DNA of 64,000 nucleotides, taken from the NCBI GenBank assembly GCA_038373865.1, contig JAXGGA010001065.1, forward strand, positions 1 to 64,000, given 5' to 3'. The position numbers and the translations under genes were made by a program. The notes beneath the pieces were generated by a model, which had not been told where the DNA came from, searched no databases, and was given only the letters and a program-made list of their open reading frames with translations. Below, in pieces: positions 23,545 through 33,600 of this stretch; within the stretch, counting starts at the first letter, position 1, and every line of letters begins with the position of its first letter. Source of the DNA: Uloborus plumipes (taxonomy: Eukaryota; Arthropoda; Arachnida; Araneae; Uloboridae).

Positions 23545-23735
23545 ATAAAAACAAACATACGTTTAATAGTCGTCAAAATAATCACCTCCGGCACTCGTAC
23601 ACTTGTTTGCATAGCGGTGCAAGTAATAGAAACACACTTTGTAATCCTCTAAAGATGCACTTTCAAGTTGAGTGATTTCGTTTTATTTTATATTCTATGT
23701 GTCTTGAAATCGGTGCTCTTTTAGAGTGGCTCGCG
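23545..23735 (-). pseudogene. mariner transposase C-terminus, inverted copy
   Basis: The minus strand reads RFQDT, a stop, NIK, a stop, then NEITQLESASLEDYKVCF and, at the end, CTSAGGDYFDDY followed by a stop at about 23556. The pattern FQDVE..K...T..L..I...DY..CF....R..KC....GDYFE is the C-terminal tail of many mariner transposases. It is homologous, in opposite orientation, to the split relic at 23780-26465, so the two look like head-to-head halves of a rearranged mariner element. Confidence 0.6.
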
Positions 23736-24085
23736 TTCCAACACATTTTTATTCTTTTACAACGTGTATAATTCTGGAATTTAATCGACACACCACAAAA
23801 CTTACGACTGCTTTAAAACAGCATCAGTTTCAGGACGTAGAAGAAAAATGTAATCGCCCAACTTCGAAACATACAGTGCGTGTCGAAAAGATAGGTCCAC
23901 CAGTAAAAACGAAAGCTATGCTGGTAAAAGATGTTCTATTGTGTACAAAGTGTTATTTTATACACTACATTACTTCATTCAATGAGAAATAATACATGAA
24001 TAATATACAAATAATAGGAATAATAAGGAAATCAAAAATTACATGAAATAACTGCTTCAAAAAGATAGGTCCACCGAGCCAAACA

Positions 24086-26047
24086 TCAAGTTACTGTTGA
24101 ATTAATAAGAACTTTTACTACTTTTTTATGAATCAGCTCATAAATCCTATTTGGCATGGTTTCTACAAGTATTTGCAAAAAAATTGTGTCAATTTTTGAC
24201 CATTCGGAGGAGAGAGCCGTTTTCAAGTCTGCTGCACTGTTGTACTGCCCTCCGCCTGCAAACACCGGTCTTGTATACTCCACATGTTTTTTTACCGTAT
24301 TTAGGCTGACAAATGTACAGCAATATCCATAACACATTCAAAAGTGGACTTTGTAGTATACACAGGAACACCATCCCGTTGGAAGATAAAGAATGGACCC
24401 CCCAATGTGCTCTGATTGCGGAAGAAAATATTGTTTAACTCGGGAGGACGCGCGGGGTCATTTTAGGACCCCAAAGCAATTTTCTAACTCCAATTCCAAA
24501 AAAACTACGCACCAGTTCACTCCTTTCTTCTCAGTAGCTGAGTTTCTATCCCCCATTCACCTTTTGCTACAAATTTGGAGGTATTTCTGGCATTTGCATT
24601 CAGCCAAGACACGTTTGGTCAGTTACTGGGGTCATTCTATGACCCCGCGCGTCCTTCCGTTTGCTTGACAGATCAACTATTTCGCCTGCCTGATACGGTC
24701 AATTCGTCACTTTTTTTTTCAATTAAAAGAATTTTGTACTTTGAAACAACCATATAGAAAGTATTCTTTATGCTGATTAGTAAATACATTTCTTAAATTC
24801 TTTTTGGAGGAAAAAATGATACCGAAATAATACGTATTTAGAAATTCAGCAAATAAAATGAAAGGGACACTTACTCAATTAAATTATTATCTCCTTTTCA
24901 TTCATCCAGTCTAAAAAGTACTTAAATTATGATGACTACAATCAAAGTAATATTTTGTTTATCTTCAGACATGCAGTATAAAAATACAGGAGGCGACGAA
25001 ATGAAATCAAGTAAATAAATTATTTTCGATTAAAGGTTGAAACATTTTAAATATAAATCTATCAGTTTTCTTTAAAAACATCAAATCTGGAATGATAGTT
25101 GTTATGAATATTGTAAATTAAAAAAAAAAAATGTAATAGCTCGCAAAATTTATATGAGCTTTGTGTAAAAAATATACGTTCCATACCTTTAAACAGAATT
25201 GCGAAAGAAAGTTTGCGTAACACATTTTTGTCTAAATGATAGGTTTCAATGTTTGTAATTGTACTGCAATATAGTTTTAAGAAAGAAACATTAAAATATA
25301 AAAGTTTTCAACTGCGTAGGAAGGGATTTTGGATTCATTCAAAGGTTTGGGGTCATTTTATGACCCCGCGCGTCCTAACGTTTGCCTCGGAGACGCGCGT
25401 TCTCCCGGGTTAAGTAGCTGTTGATAGCCTACAGCATCCAAGCGAATGTGTACAAATGCTATATTGGTTTCTCCTGCACCTCCGAATCCGGCCCATACCA
25501 TAACGGAACCACCACCAGCTTGATTCAGTGAGAATATCTGTCTATCGTTACGCAGATCGTGCCAGTAATACTGCCAGTCCTCTGGACCATCCAGGTTGAA
25601 TTTCTCATCACCACTGAATATCACTCGATTCCAATCTTGTTTCCAGGGCATCACTTCCTGTGCATATTTCAATCTCTTTTCTTTGTGCTTTTTAGTCAAT
25701 TTCGGAGCCGCTTTCCTCTTCAAGTAAACTAAATTGCCCAACTTCTTTACCACTCTATGAACTGTAGATTTTGATGTGGAAGTGTCTTGTTGGTTGGCCA
25801 AAGTGGACAAGCTCATATTTACAGATTTTAAGTCCTTTACGATAGTCCTTCTTTGTCAGGGTGTCACTTTTGATTTGCGGCCAGAAGATTCTTTACTGCC
25901 ATAAGCATTTCTAAGTCGCAAAAAATTGCTTACAACGTTATGCGATCTGTTTGAAACCTTACCTGTTTTTCCAATCAATTTTGCAGACTTTTTAAATATA
26001 TCAATTTTTCCCTGCTCGACCAGCGAAAGACTACAACGACAACCCAT
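24086..26047 (-). pseudogene. Tc3-like transposase pseudogene interrupted by a transposon
   Basis: It starts at the ATG at 26047 (MGCRCSLSLVEQGKIDIFKK). One in-frame TGA at 25856-25858 interrupts an otherwise open frame through NRVIFSGDEKFNLDGPEDWQ (first catalytic Asp region), YYWHDLR and GGGSVMVWAGFG, up to GYQQLL at the insertion (25413). Rejoined at a single TTAA, the frame continues LLKQYFLPQSEHIGG. It then shifts at the C-run 24398-24403 to FIFQRDGVPVYTTKSTF, the second Asp motif. About 15-20 residues around the DLNPIEN motif are missing or scrambled near 24330. The C-terminus, QYNSAADLKTALSSEWSKID and MPNRIYELIHKK, is intact. CGA to TGA decay at the first stop is plausible but inferred. 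Confidence 0.88.
24439..25409. mobile_element. piggyBac-like non-autonomous element (971 bp)
   Basis: Exact TTAA duplications flank it (24435-24438 and 25410-25413). The ends are CTCGGGAGGACGCGCGGGG on the left and CCCGGGAGAACGCGCG on the right (inverted). A palindrome GGGGTCATTTTATGACCCC or a near variant occurs at about 24454, 24628 and 25350, next to GCGCGTCC. No transposase is encoded; the interior is AT-rich. TTAA target use and CCC-type ends point to piggyBac. It interrupts the Tc3-like transposase gene. Confidence 0.85.
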
Positions 26048-26479
26048 TTTGTTTTATTACAACGTCACTCAAAACTGTTTAAATATACATACTGCGGGAT
26101 TAGCAAATAGCATAATCCAGCAGTGAGACTAAGTAAAGATATTTATGCAATATTTTTTGGAAATAAGCGTGTTTGGTGCAAAATTTCTGACGGTGGATCT
26201 ATCTTTTTGAAACTGTCTGAAAATGAAGATTTGAATAAAATAAAAAGGAATGATTAATTTTTAAAAAATGTCATCATATATAGTTGTAAATTATTAATTG
26301 TCTTCATTCAAAAAAGTGCTTCTTATTCTCAATTAAGAGTCAAAATTCTGAAAAATGCGGATGGACCTATCATTTCTGTACGCACTGTATCTTTAGAGGA
26401 CTACGAAATGTGTTTTCAGAATTTTTATGGCCATGCACAAAAGTACGGGAATTCCAGAGATGATTATTATGAGGACTAT

Positions 26480-27070
26480 TAAACGTATGTGTGTTCTTTA
26501 TTATTCATTGCTCTGTATTAGACCCAGTTCTGGAATTTAACAACCAAACAGCTGTATCTACGGGAATTTCAGCTGTATGTAGGGGAGGGGTGTCACTGAC
26601 TAGGAAGCGAGAAAGGGTAGGGTTATTTTTAAAAATTTTACACAAAAAAAATCATCCGTTTCTCAACAGACATTTCCATTACTAAAATTTAAAAAAATTG
26701 TCATCTATTCACTATCACCTATTATCAAATAACTTTTTCAAAATAAGTTACAAAAACACTAAGTAAAAATCACTTGATAGTTAACTATTTTTTTTAATCA
26801 TTTAACGCAACAAAATGGATATATGACCTTTTCCACTTCCTGCCATTGTTTTATAAAAGATTCATATCAACCTTGTAACTAATCACTAAAAAGCACCACG
26901 TACGTACTTTACCCAAAAAAATGCTGCATAGTTGCCACATATGGCAAGTAAGTTCAGTAATAATCTAGATTATTTATTATTACTGAAGACAGATCTCAAA
27001 TGAGTGTTAGAAATTAATAACGCGAGATACAAGATCGACCGTGTACGGCGTGGACATGCGCACATTTGTT
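26480..27070. other. no gene recognised
   Basis: AT-rich flank with a G-rich stretch around 26580-26590; no exon-like segment recognised. Confidence 0.4.
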
Positions 27071-27071
27071 G

Positions 27072-27257
27072 CGAAAGGCCCGGTTTCCTAGGAGTGACAT
27101 CGTCGATCTCTGGCGAGGCGACAGACGCCGCCGCCTTCTGCGCATGCGCCTGAGCCGCAGATTGACGTCGCTTCACGCCACGCTCCAATCAAACTGGTTC
27201 TGATTCAAGCGTGCGTCGCGCCCGGCGTCGGCGACGATTCTAGGAAACCAGCCCTTT
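27072..27257. mobile_element. GC-rich MITE (~186 bp)
   Basis: The ends GCGAAAGGCCCGGTTTCCTA and, inverted, GGAAAGGGCTGGTTTCCTAG pair over about 20 bp. The interior is CpG-rich (GACGCCGCCGCC, GCGCATGCGCC, GTCGCGCCCGGCGTCGGCGA), in sharp contrast with the AT-rich flanks. A CpG-island promoter is an alternative, but the paired ends favour a transposable element. Confidence 0.6.
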
Positions 27258-27599
27258 CCTTCAGCCTGCGTTATGCACAGGCAACTGCATTAAGTGGTTA
27301 AGTAACTCGCTGAAAAATAAGCAGACAAACACCAGCAGTATTTGTTTTTAATCATTAAAAAATAAAAAATACCAAACTTATGATTCGACTACCTTATTTT
27401 CAGACTATCTGTACATACGCTAAATTTCGTAGTTCTCAGTGCGATATATTCGTTCAAATACCGCACGTTAAAGTCATGCAGAGAAAATAGCTTAATCGCA
27501 ACGAAGTTCAAAAACAGGAGCAAAAATAGCAACCACTTTCTACAAAGTGGACAATAAAGACTCGACAAAGTATTACTAAAGAAACGAGACCGATGAAAG

Positions 27600-27770
27600 A
27601 GGAAGAAAATAGTGTTGAAAGAGACAGAAAAGACAGCTTATTTACGTTACATCATTCCAGGCAAAACCACCAACATTTCAAAAACAACTGCTGACAAGGA
27701 GCTGATTCATAAAGTCTATTACGCTAAAGAAGTAAAAATACGACCTTTATATGCTAAAGGAAACAAAGGT
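27600..27770 (+). CDS. possible exon, unrecognised
   Basis: An open frame reads LKETEKTAYLRYIIPGKTT, continues through DKELIHKVYYAKEVKIRPLY, and meets a good donor at AACAAAG|GTACGT near 27769. There is no pyrimidine-rich acceptor upstream, so it would have to be a first exon or have a distant acceptor. The composition is reasonable for coding DNA, but I recognise no family. Confidence 0.18.
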
Positions 27771-28590
27771 ACGTATATCTCATATTTATTATCGAAAACG
27801 CTGTACGTTTTTCTACTTCAAAATGATAACTGTGAGCCCAAGAATATTGGGTTAGGTTTTAAGCATTTTTGTGGTTTTCTTTTATATTTCAGTTCCTTTT
27901 AAAATTATTGAAGCATCCTTTTCGACTATCAAAGATAACACCCAATATCTTTTTTCAAACGCATCTTGAAAATCGAAAAAAGTATCTCTATTTCATTTTC
28001 GAATATAATTTGGTATGGTATTTAATTTTATCCTACTGAAAACTTTTGCATATTAGGAATACACGTATCAGCTTGAAATTCTAGGTCACGTTTTCAATGT
28101 CCAGTTTACTTGTGAAAATCGCGAAATAAGAAGTTAATGCTGATTTCCTTAGTTAAATGTACATCTTAAAACAATTATATCTCAAAGTATCAAGTCAAAT
28201 TTTGCTTAATAGTTATATTTATAACGTTAAGTTCACGAAGGAGTATTTTTAGTCTTTGGAATTATATTTAGTGGGAAATTGTTCTAAAATCAAAAATATT
28301 TCAATAAATTAATAATTTTGTTAATTCAATTATTTTTAGCTTAATGCATTTACTTGGTTAAATTTATTTATGTATTTGTTTATTTTTTTGTTAAAAAACT
28401 AGCTTGCATTATTCATTTCTACAAACACATACTCACAGTACCTTTATGACATCCAGAGACAATCCTTTCTGTCAATGTACGCTTGTATTTCTGCTTTAGC
28501 CCTGAATTAGAACGGGAAAGATAACTATTGGTTTTAACTGAAAATAGCTTAAAAACAGTAACGAAGTATAACAAACCTTGTACGCCATAC

Positions 28591-28683
28591 CTGCTTCTCC
28601 CCGAGCTACACACTTTACGAAGTTCTTTTTAAGATACTGCAAAAGCCACTCAATCGTCTCTGTGCGATTCTGCCGCCCTGTAA
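28591..28683 (-). CDS. candidate 93-bp internal exon, unknown protein
   Basis: On the minus strand the sequence ATTGTTTACAG (acceptor) is followed by 93 bp ending GAAGCAG|GTATGG (donor). The only open frame across it reads TGRQNRTETIEWLLQYLKKN, then FVKCVARGEA, with one base before and two bases after a codon boundary at both edges (phase 1-1). The peptide has mixed, non-repetitive composition with a helix-like Leu/Trp pattern, unlike the Lys/Phe/Ile frames elsewhere. I do not recognise the protein. An alternative acceptor 6 bp further in is possible. It is the best host-exon candidate in the window, but rests on splice sites and composition only. Confidence 0.35.
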
Positions 28684-28699
28684 CTGTAAACAATAGATT

Positions 28700-30480
28700 A
28701 AACTACTACGGTGTTGTTTTCAAAACTTGTGTGATGGCGGCGGTGTGAAAAATTCCAGTTCTCACGTTTCGCCAGGTACAAGGCCAAGTACAAATAAATA
28801 TATTTTACGATTTCAGCAACAGAATGTGCTGATGTCTACTTTATAAAGAAGTTTTAGGCCTCACTGCAATCATTTTCAGCGATTTTTTAGAGGAAATTAC
28901 AGCTTTGTAGAAAAAAAAGGAGGTAAGAGTGGTACTTTTAAATACTTGATCTAAGTTATTACTTTGAAGCTTCTTCGTTTAAATATATAACTAGCGTTTC
29001 AATATTCCGCTGAATTATCTCCTTTTACGGTAAGAAAACATAAAGAAGGTTGTTATTGTTAATTGCATCGATTTTGGCTTACCCTGTGAACAGGCATTGG
29101 TGTTTCGATTAACCTTGCTAAGAAGGTTATACGCCCGACATGATCACAGGTTTATATGTCCCACTAATGACTCGAAAAGTTAATATTCCCCACATTTAGT
29201 ATCATTTACTTATGTTCAAATAAAAGCATGAATTAACTTTATTTAATTTCTGTGACGGAAAATTGTAAGATAGCAATGTATTATTTAGGTACGTGTCTTT
29301 TTAAATCCCAAAAATAATAATAATAATAATCACTTAAAATACTTAGTCACACTTGAAATAAAAAGTTTTTAAAGCATGAAAATACGACTAAAATTTTATC
29401 AGATTTGAGAATGCTTTTTTGTGTGTGAATGCATAATGTTTACTTTTTTTTTTTTTGTTCTTTTCCTTGATACACAACATCTGGTTTATTTAAATGACAA
29501 AAATGCTGCTTAAAATTATCGTATTTTTTCAACCTGTGGGTCGCGAAGCATTTATCGTAGAAGGGGGGGGCAACAATATTGCTACTTTTCGGATGTATAA
29601 GCCAGTAATTCGTCAAAGTAACAAAATAGGCGATACCAAACAAGTAGTGAGTAGTTATAGTTTGCGTAAATTGGAGACATAATTTTCCATTATATAATTA
29701 TCGTTAACTACATTGATTAACAAAAAGTTCTGTCAAGAACTAAACGAGCCTACTTTCCCGTACATCGACATCGGCATTCTAGCATCTGATCATTATTCTC
29801 TTGATTATTTGAGACTGAAAATTATGTCAAACATACCTTTTTAGCACTTAAAGCTGATTTCTAAAAGCAAAATATACCCCTCTCTACAGATGAAATAGAC
29901 ACATAAAAAGCAAATAAATGAATAAATAAAGTTTTGTTGCACCTTTTAAAGAATGTAACTGTTTCAGTTCTTCCGTAGAAAAAATCCTCAATTGTTCTCA
30001 AAAAAAAAAAAAATAAAAGTATCAAAACACATTTTATCAAAGAAAGAAAAAAAAACTCGTCCGTCGGTAAAATGTCTCGAATTTCACTTTTAATCCGTTG
30101 CCAGTTGTTAAATATAAATAAAGAATAAAATGCACTCTTGAATGAAACATTTTTGTTACAAAAAAAATCGTCTGCCAAAAATAATAATTTGCATGATAAT
30201 AATAAATAAATAAAATAAAACAAATGAATAAATAAACAAAAAATCGTCTGCACAGTCAGTCATTTTTTTTTTTTTGAGCCTGCATTTCCGTCATGTTTGC
30301 AGAGTCGGAGTCGGAATCAGAGTTCTCACAGAAGATTATTCGGAAAAGTACTTTACAAACATTATTTATCAAAACCATTTTCTTACAAAGTTAGTTTGAA
30401 GGAAATCCGACTTTAAGTTCAGGACCAACATTCAACTTAAATTCCCCGTAGGCGCTAACGTTAAAAAAAATTTCTGAACA
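28700..30480. other. no gene recognised; simple repeats
   Basis: It contains an (AAT)n tract near 29312-29331 and several A- and T-runs. The long minus-strand open frame at 29861-30253 is Phe/Leu-rich and derives from A-rich plus-strand DNA; I reject it as a gene. Confidence 0.45.
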
Positions 30481-31050
30481 GTTCAATATTGAACGAAAAA
30501 TGTTTCAAATCAAAAAGCGAAATATGGGAATGAGCCTCTCCGAGATCTTTCAAACAAAAAAAAAAGTTTATTCCATTCGGACGGTTCACTCAAAAGTTAT
30601 TAGGTGCGGAAAGGTTGCTTGAACGGTTCAATGTTGAACGAAAAAATGTTCAAATTGAAAATTTAAATACGGTAATGAAGTATCCTTGCTGAGATCATTC
30701 GAACAAAAAAAAAGCATATTTAAATCGGACTGTTCACTCAAAAGTTATTAAGGGTGACAGCTTGCTTGAGCGGTTCAATGTTGAACGAAAAATTGTTCAA
30801 ATCGGAAATGTAAATACGCGAATGAAGTATCCTTGATAAGATCTTTCGAACAAAAAAAAGTTTGTTCAAATCGGACTGTTCACTCAAAAGTTAGCATCGC
30901 GGGACAGGTTGTTTGAACGGCTCAAAGTTGAACCAAAAATTGTTCAAATCGAAAAATCAAATACAGGAATAAGCTGTACTCGCCGAGATCTTTCCAACAA
31001 AAAAAAGTTTGTCCAAATCGGAATGTTCATTCAAAAGTTATTAGGGGGGG
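30481..31050 (+). repeat. tandem array, four 145-147 bp units
   Basis: Units start GTTCAATRTTGAACGAAAAA (fourth unit GCTCAAAGTTGAACC) at 30481, 30626, 30773 and 30920. Each also contains GAGATCTTTC, an A-run, TCGGACTGTTCACTCAAAAG and TTATTAGGGG. Monomer size is satellite-like, but the array has only four copies. It ends in a G-run leading into the tetranucleotide tract. Confidence 0.85.
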
Positions 31051-31107
31051 ACAGACAGACAGACCGACCGACCGACAGACCGAGCGACCGACCGACCGAC
31101 CGACACA
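31050..31107 (+). repeat. (GACA/GACC)n microsatellite
   Basis: GGGGGGACAGACAGACAGAC followed by (CGAC)n variants, directly attached to the last 146-bp unit. The open frame through it (DRPTDRPSDRPTDR) is an artefact of the tetranucleotide. Confidence 0.9.
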
Positions 31108-31179
31108 CAAATTCCCCATCTCAATACCCTACTTTCAAATTTTTAATTTTTCAATATTCATTTTTCCTTTTTATTTTTT

Positions 31180-31262
31180 TAACTTGGCGATATTTTTTGG
31201 ACTTGGCAATATTTTTTTTAACTTGGCGATATTTTTTGGACTTGGCGATATTTTTTAGATGC
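31180..31262 (+). repeat. short tandem repeat, CTTGGCGATATTTTTT x4
   Basis: ACTTGGCGATATTTTTTGG and close variants occur four times at 18-21 bp spacing. Confidence 0.8.
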
Positions 31263-31652
31263 ATTAAGCTACTTTTAATACTTTTTTCGTCTTTCTTTTT
31301 TTTTTTAACGGGAAAGTAGGCTAAAAAGTAATAAATTGTTAAAATTAAGAATACGCAATTGAGGCAAATATTTGTAGTATTGCGAATTAAGTATAGTTTA
31401 ATTAGTATTATTTACAAGCAAAATCAAGCCTCCGAAATATTGTTGGAATGAATTCAGTCTTGTCCTTTAGATAAAAATAAAAAACCACGTTACCCCAAGT
31501 TCTTGTAATTCAGCGTAGCGTAAGTCAATATATTGTACTGTATTACACAGTTCAAAAACGTTTCCAGAAAAAAATACAAGTAGCAATTTAATTGTTATTA
31601 ATTTTACTAATAAAAACGTGTTATTGAACTTGTTTTTCAAACGTTGTTGTTA

Positions 31653-31913
31653 TAATTGAAGGGACAGGTGGATACAGGTGATATTTGACTTTTGAGTTTC
31701 GCCGATTTACACAAAGTCAAATTAGTGTGTGTTCAATTGTGTTAACTCACAAACATATTTGAAGAAATAAGTGAATAAAGGTGATATGTGACAATTTTTT
31801 TAATTTCTAGAAATACCTTTCAAAAAAAATATTACCTTATCATCTTCTATGGTAAAAAGTATGTTTTCCCAAAATTGTCACATATCACCTTTTTTCACTT
31901 GCCCCTTTAATTC
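31653..31913. mobile_element. TA-flanked MITE with word AGGTGATATGTGACAAT
   Basis: The ends TAATTGAAGGGACAGGTG and, inverted, GAATTAAAGGGGCAAGTG are flanked by TA (31651-31652 and 31914-31915). The word AGGTGATATGTGAC occurs at 31676 (variant), 31779 and inverted at 31874-31891. It is 261 bp long with no coding. Confidence 0.75.
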
Positions 31914-33175
31914 TATTACACAGCTGTTTAGATTATGTTTTGTTTATTTTTGGAACTTAAAGAAAGTTGATTTTGCATGACTCATACTTACCAAAAATGC
32001 GTAGTAAAGAGAAAGTTAGTAAATAGTTTGAAAGTGTCGAAATATATCCGCTTCCCTTACATATTTTTTTGAAAAAAATTGCAAAAAAATAATCATATTT
32101 TTTTATTTGATTTTAAAAAGCAAAGAAATGAAACAAACAAAATATGTAGGTTTCAAGTTGAATTTTTAATATTTTATAGGTGTAAAACCAATTAGCTTCA
32201 CCCGAGTTTTCTCGGGATAATAATTACCTGCAACTCATACGAGCCCGAGATAACTCGGGATAATCAGGCAAGCGGATAATATGCCCATGAGCACTTACAC
32301 TTACGTTATTTCATAAAGTCCCAAAAAAATTCTGCGCAAGCACACCACAGCTGGTAAAAACGGTTTGCTGTTATTTAAACAGAGTAGTACTGGCTTTGGC
32401 AAGAAACGGGTGGAATAGGTGCTTGAAATTACATTAAAGACTTTCTTGTTGTGTTCTGAGCTTTCTGTACTGTTGAAGAGGCTCCATTGTAGCCTGGAAA
32501 TAGCTATGCTGTATTTTTCGTGATAATTTTCTCCTTATTTAAGCTGGTTATTTTCACCTTATTTAAAATTAATCTATCGGAGCAAATTTATGTTTTCGTA
32601 GCCGCTAGATTAATTATGTGACAATTTTTTTTTGTTCGTGAAGGTTGATTTTGTTTTTGGAAGTGGAAAAAAAAAACAAAAAAAAAAAATGCGATTTTTA
32701 ACTGAAAATAAAATGATGCTCTTTTTTGGAATTCTTTGGATTGAGGAAATGTATCTAAACGAGAGTAGGGTTTATAAAGTTTTTGCGTAAACGAAAGGGA
32801 TCATTGTAAACCTGGAATCACGCTTACCTAATTTGAGTACAATTAAATATGTAGATTACGCCGTTGTGATCATTTACTAAACCTACGTTATTCCTTCAAG
32901 AACCTGATTTCAATTGTTTTAGAATCATGCTCAAAATCATCTTTTACTGATCAAAGATAAACTCTAATTAAGCTGCGAAATAAAACCGTAACAGTACCGA
33001 AATTCAGTAATCCATTATTTTTTTCTGCTAGCGTCTTGCATGTTTACAGTAAAAAATACGTTTTTTTTTTCTCCATCTCAAAGAAAGAGAAGTATTTTTG
33101 TTATGCCCATGATCAACCAATCCTATGGAGATAAAAATGTTTAGTTAAAAATGAAGTATTAAAATGAAAACGCTA
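31914..33175. other. no gene; short CCCGAG...CTCGGGATAAT pair
   Basis: Two copies of a semi-palindrome, CCCGAGTTTTCTCGGGATAA and CCCGAGATAACTCGGGATAA, lie at 32203 and 32246. They could mark another small element, but I found no outer ends. The rest is AT-rich. Confidence 0.4.
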
Positions 33176-33600
33176 ATGGGTCATTCCACGGTGACTGACG
33201 TTACAGTTTGACTCTAGTTTTAAATTAAAAATTCTGCACTGACTTGAAATTAATTCCCCCCCCCCCCCTGAATTTGAACTAAAATGTCATTACAGAGTAT
33301 ACTAAAAGTCTTTTCATAACTCATTAGGTATGAGGAAATATTTTTTCATAAATTATGGGGAATCAAACATACGTGATTGATGTTACACAAAAGCGACATC
33401 ACTAAAATTGACTTTTTTCAATTTGAAATCCTCTTCAAACTATTAGCGTAAAACCTAAAATATAAAATTCCCATAAAAATAGAGATTTCAGACTTGAGGA
33501 AAATACTTTTCTTGATGGAAAAAACTGAAAAACTAATAGCACAGGAAATATGTAATAGGTGTGACTGATGTAACAAAGATTTCGTGACTGATGTTACGAT
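33176..33600 (+). mobile_element. partial element with word GTGACTGATGTTAC
   Basis: It starts ATGGGTCATTCCACGGTGAC after TA. The word occurs four times in the same orientation (33191, 33373, 33561 and 33584). No matching inverted right end was found before 34.1 kb, so it is either truncated or its end is too diverged to see. Confidence 0.5.

Larger units (their letters stand above)
23874..26387 (-). mobile_element. Tc3-like element with IR/DR ends, carrying a nested piggyBac-like element
   Basis: The outer ends are CAGTGCGTGTCGAAAAGATA (left) and CAGTGCGTACAGAAATGATA (right, inverted), flanked by TA. A second pair of AAAGATAGGTCCACCG-type sites lies about 170-180 bp inside each end (24058-24076, and 26191-26213 inverted). 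This makes an IR/DR arrangement like that known in Tc3 and Sleeping Beauty. Without the nested insertion it would be about 1.54 kb. It is inserted in mariner remains. Confidence 0.88.
23780..26480 (+). pseudogene. mariner transposase C-terminus, split by a Tc3-like insertion
   Basis: On the plus strand, LKQHQFQDVEEKCNRPTSKH (ending near 23871) is followed, after removal of the Tc3-like element, by SLEDYEMCFQNFYGHAQKYG and DDYYEDY with a stop near 26463. This matches the inverted copy at 23556-23735 residue by residue. A frameshift also lies near the junction. The DNA beyond the stop codons of the two copies also matches (AAACGTATGTGTG against the complement of CAAACATACGTTT). Confidence 0.6.

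Noticed and set aside
25358..25410. Transposase reading frame continuing to the right of GYQQLL with GERASPRQ
   Set aside because: The last residues are encoded by the inserted piggyBac-like end, not by the Tc3-like element.
27030..27260. CpG-island promoter
   Set aside because: Paired inverted ends (GGTTTCCTA on both sides) fit a GC-rich MITE better; kept only as an alternative.
29861..30253. 130-codon minus-strand open frame, very hydrophobic
   Set aside because: Phe/Leu-rich low-complexity translation of A-rich DNA with no domain motif.
30481..31050. Possible CRISPR-like array
   Set aside because: Units are contiguous 145-147 bp tandem repeats without unique spacers, and the DNA is clearly eukaryotic.
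30909..31319. 136-codon plus-strand open frame with DRPTDRPSDRPTDR
   Set aside because: It is produced by the last 146-bp repeat unit, the GACA/GACC tetranucleotide tract and the CTTGGCGATATTTTTT repeat.
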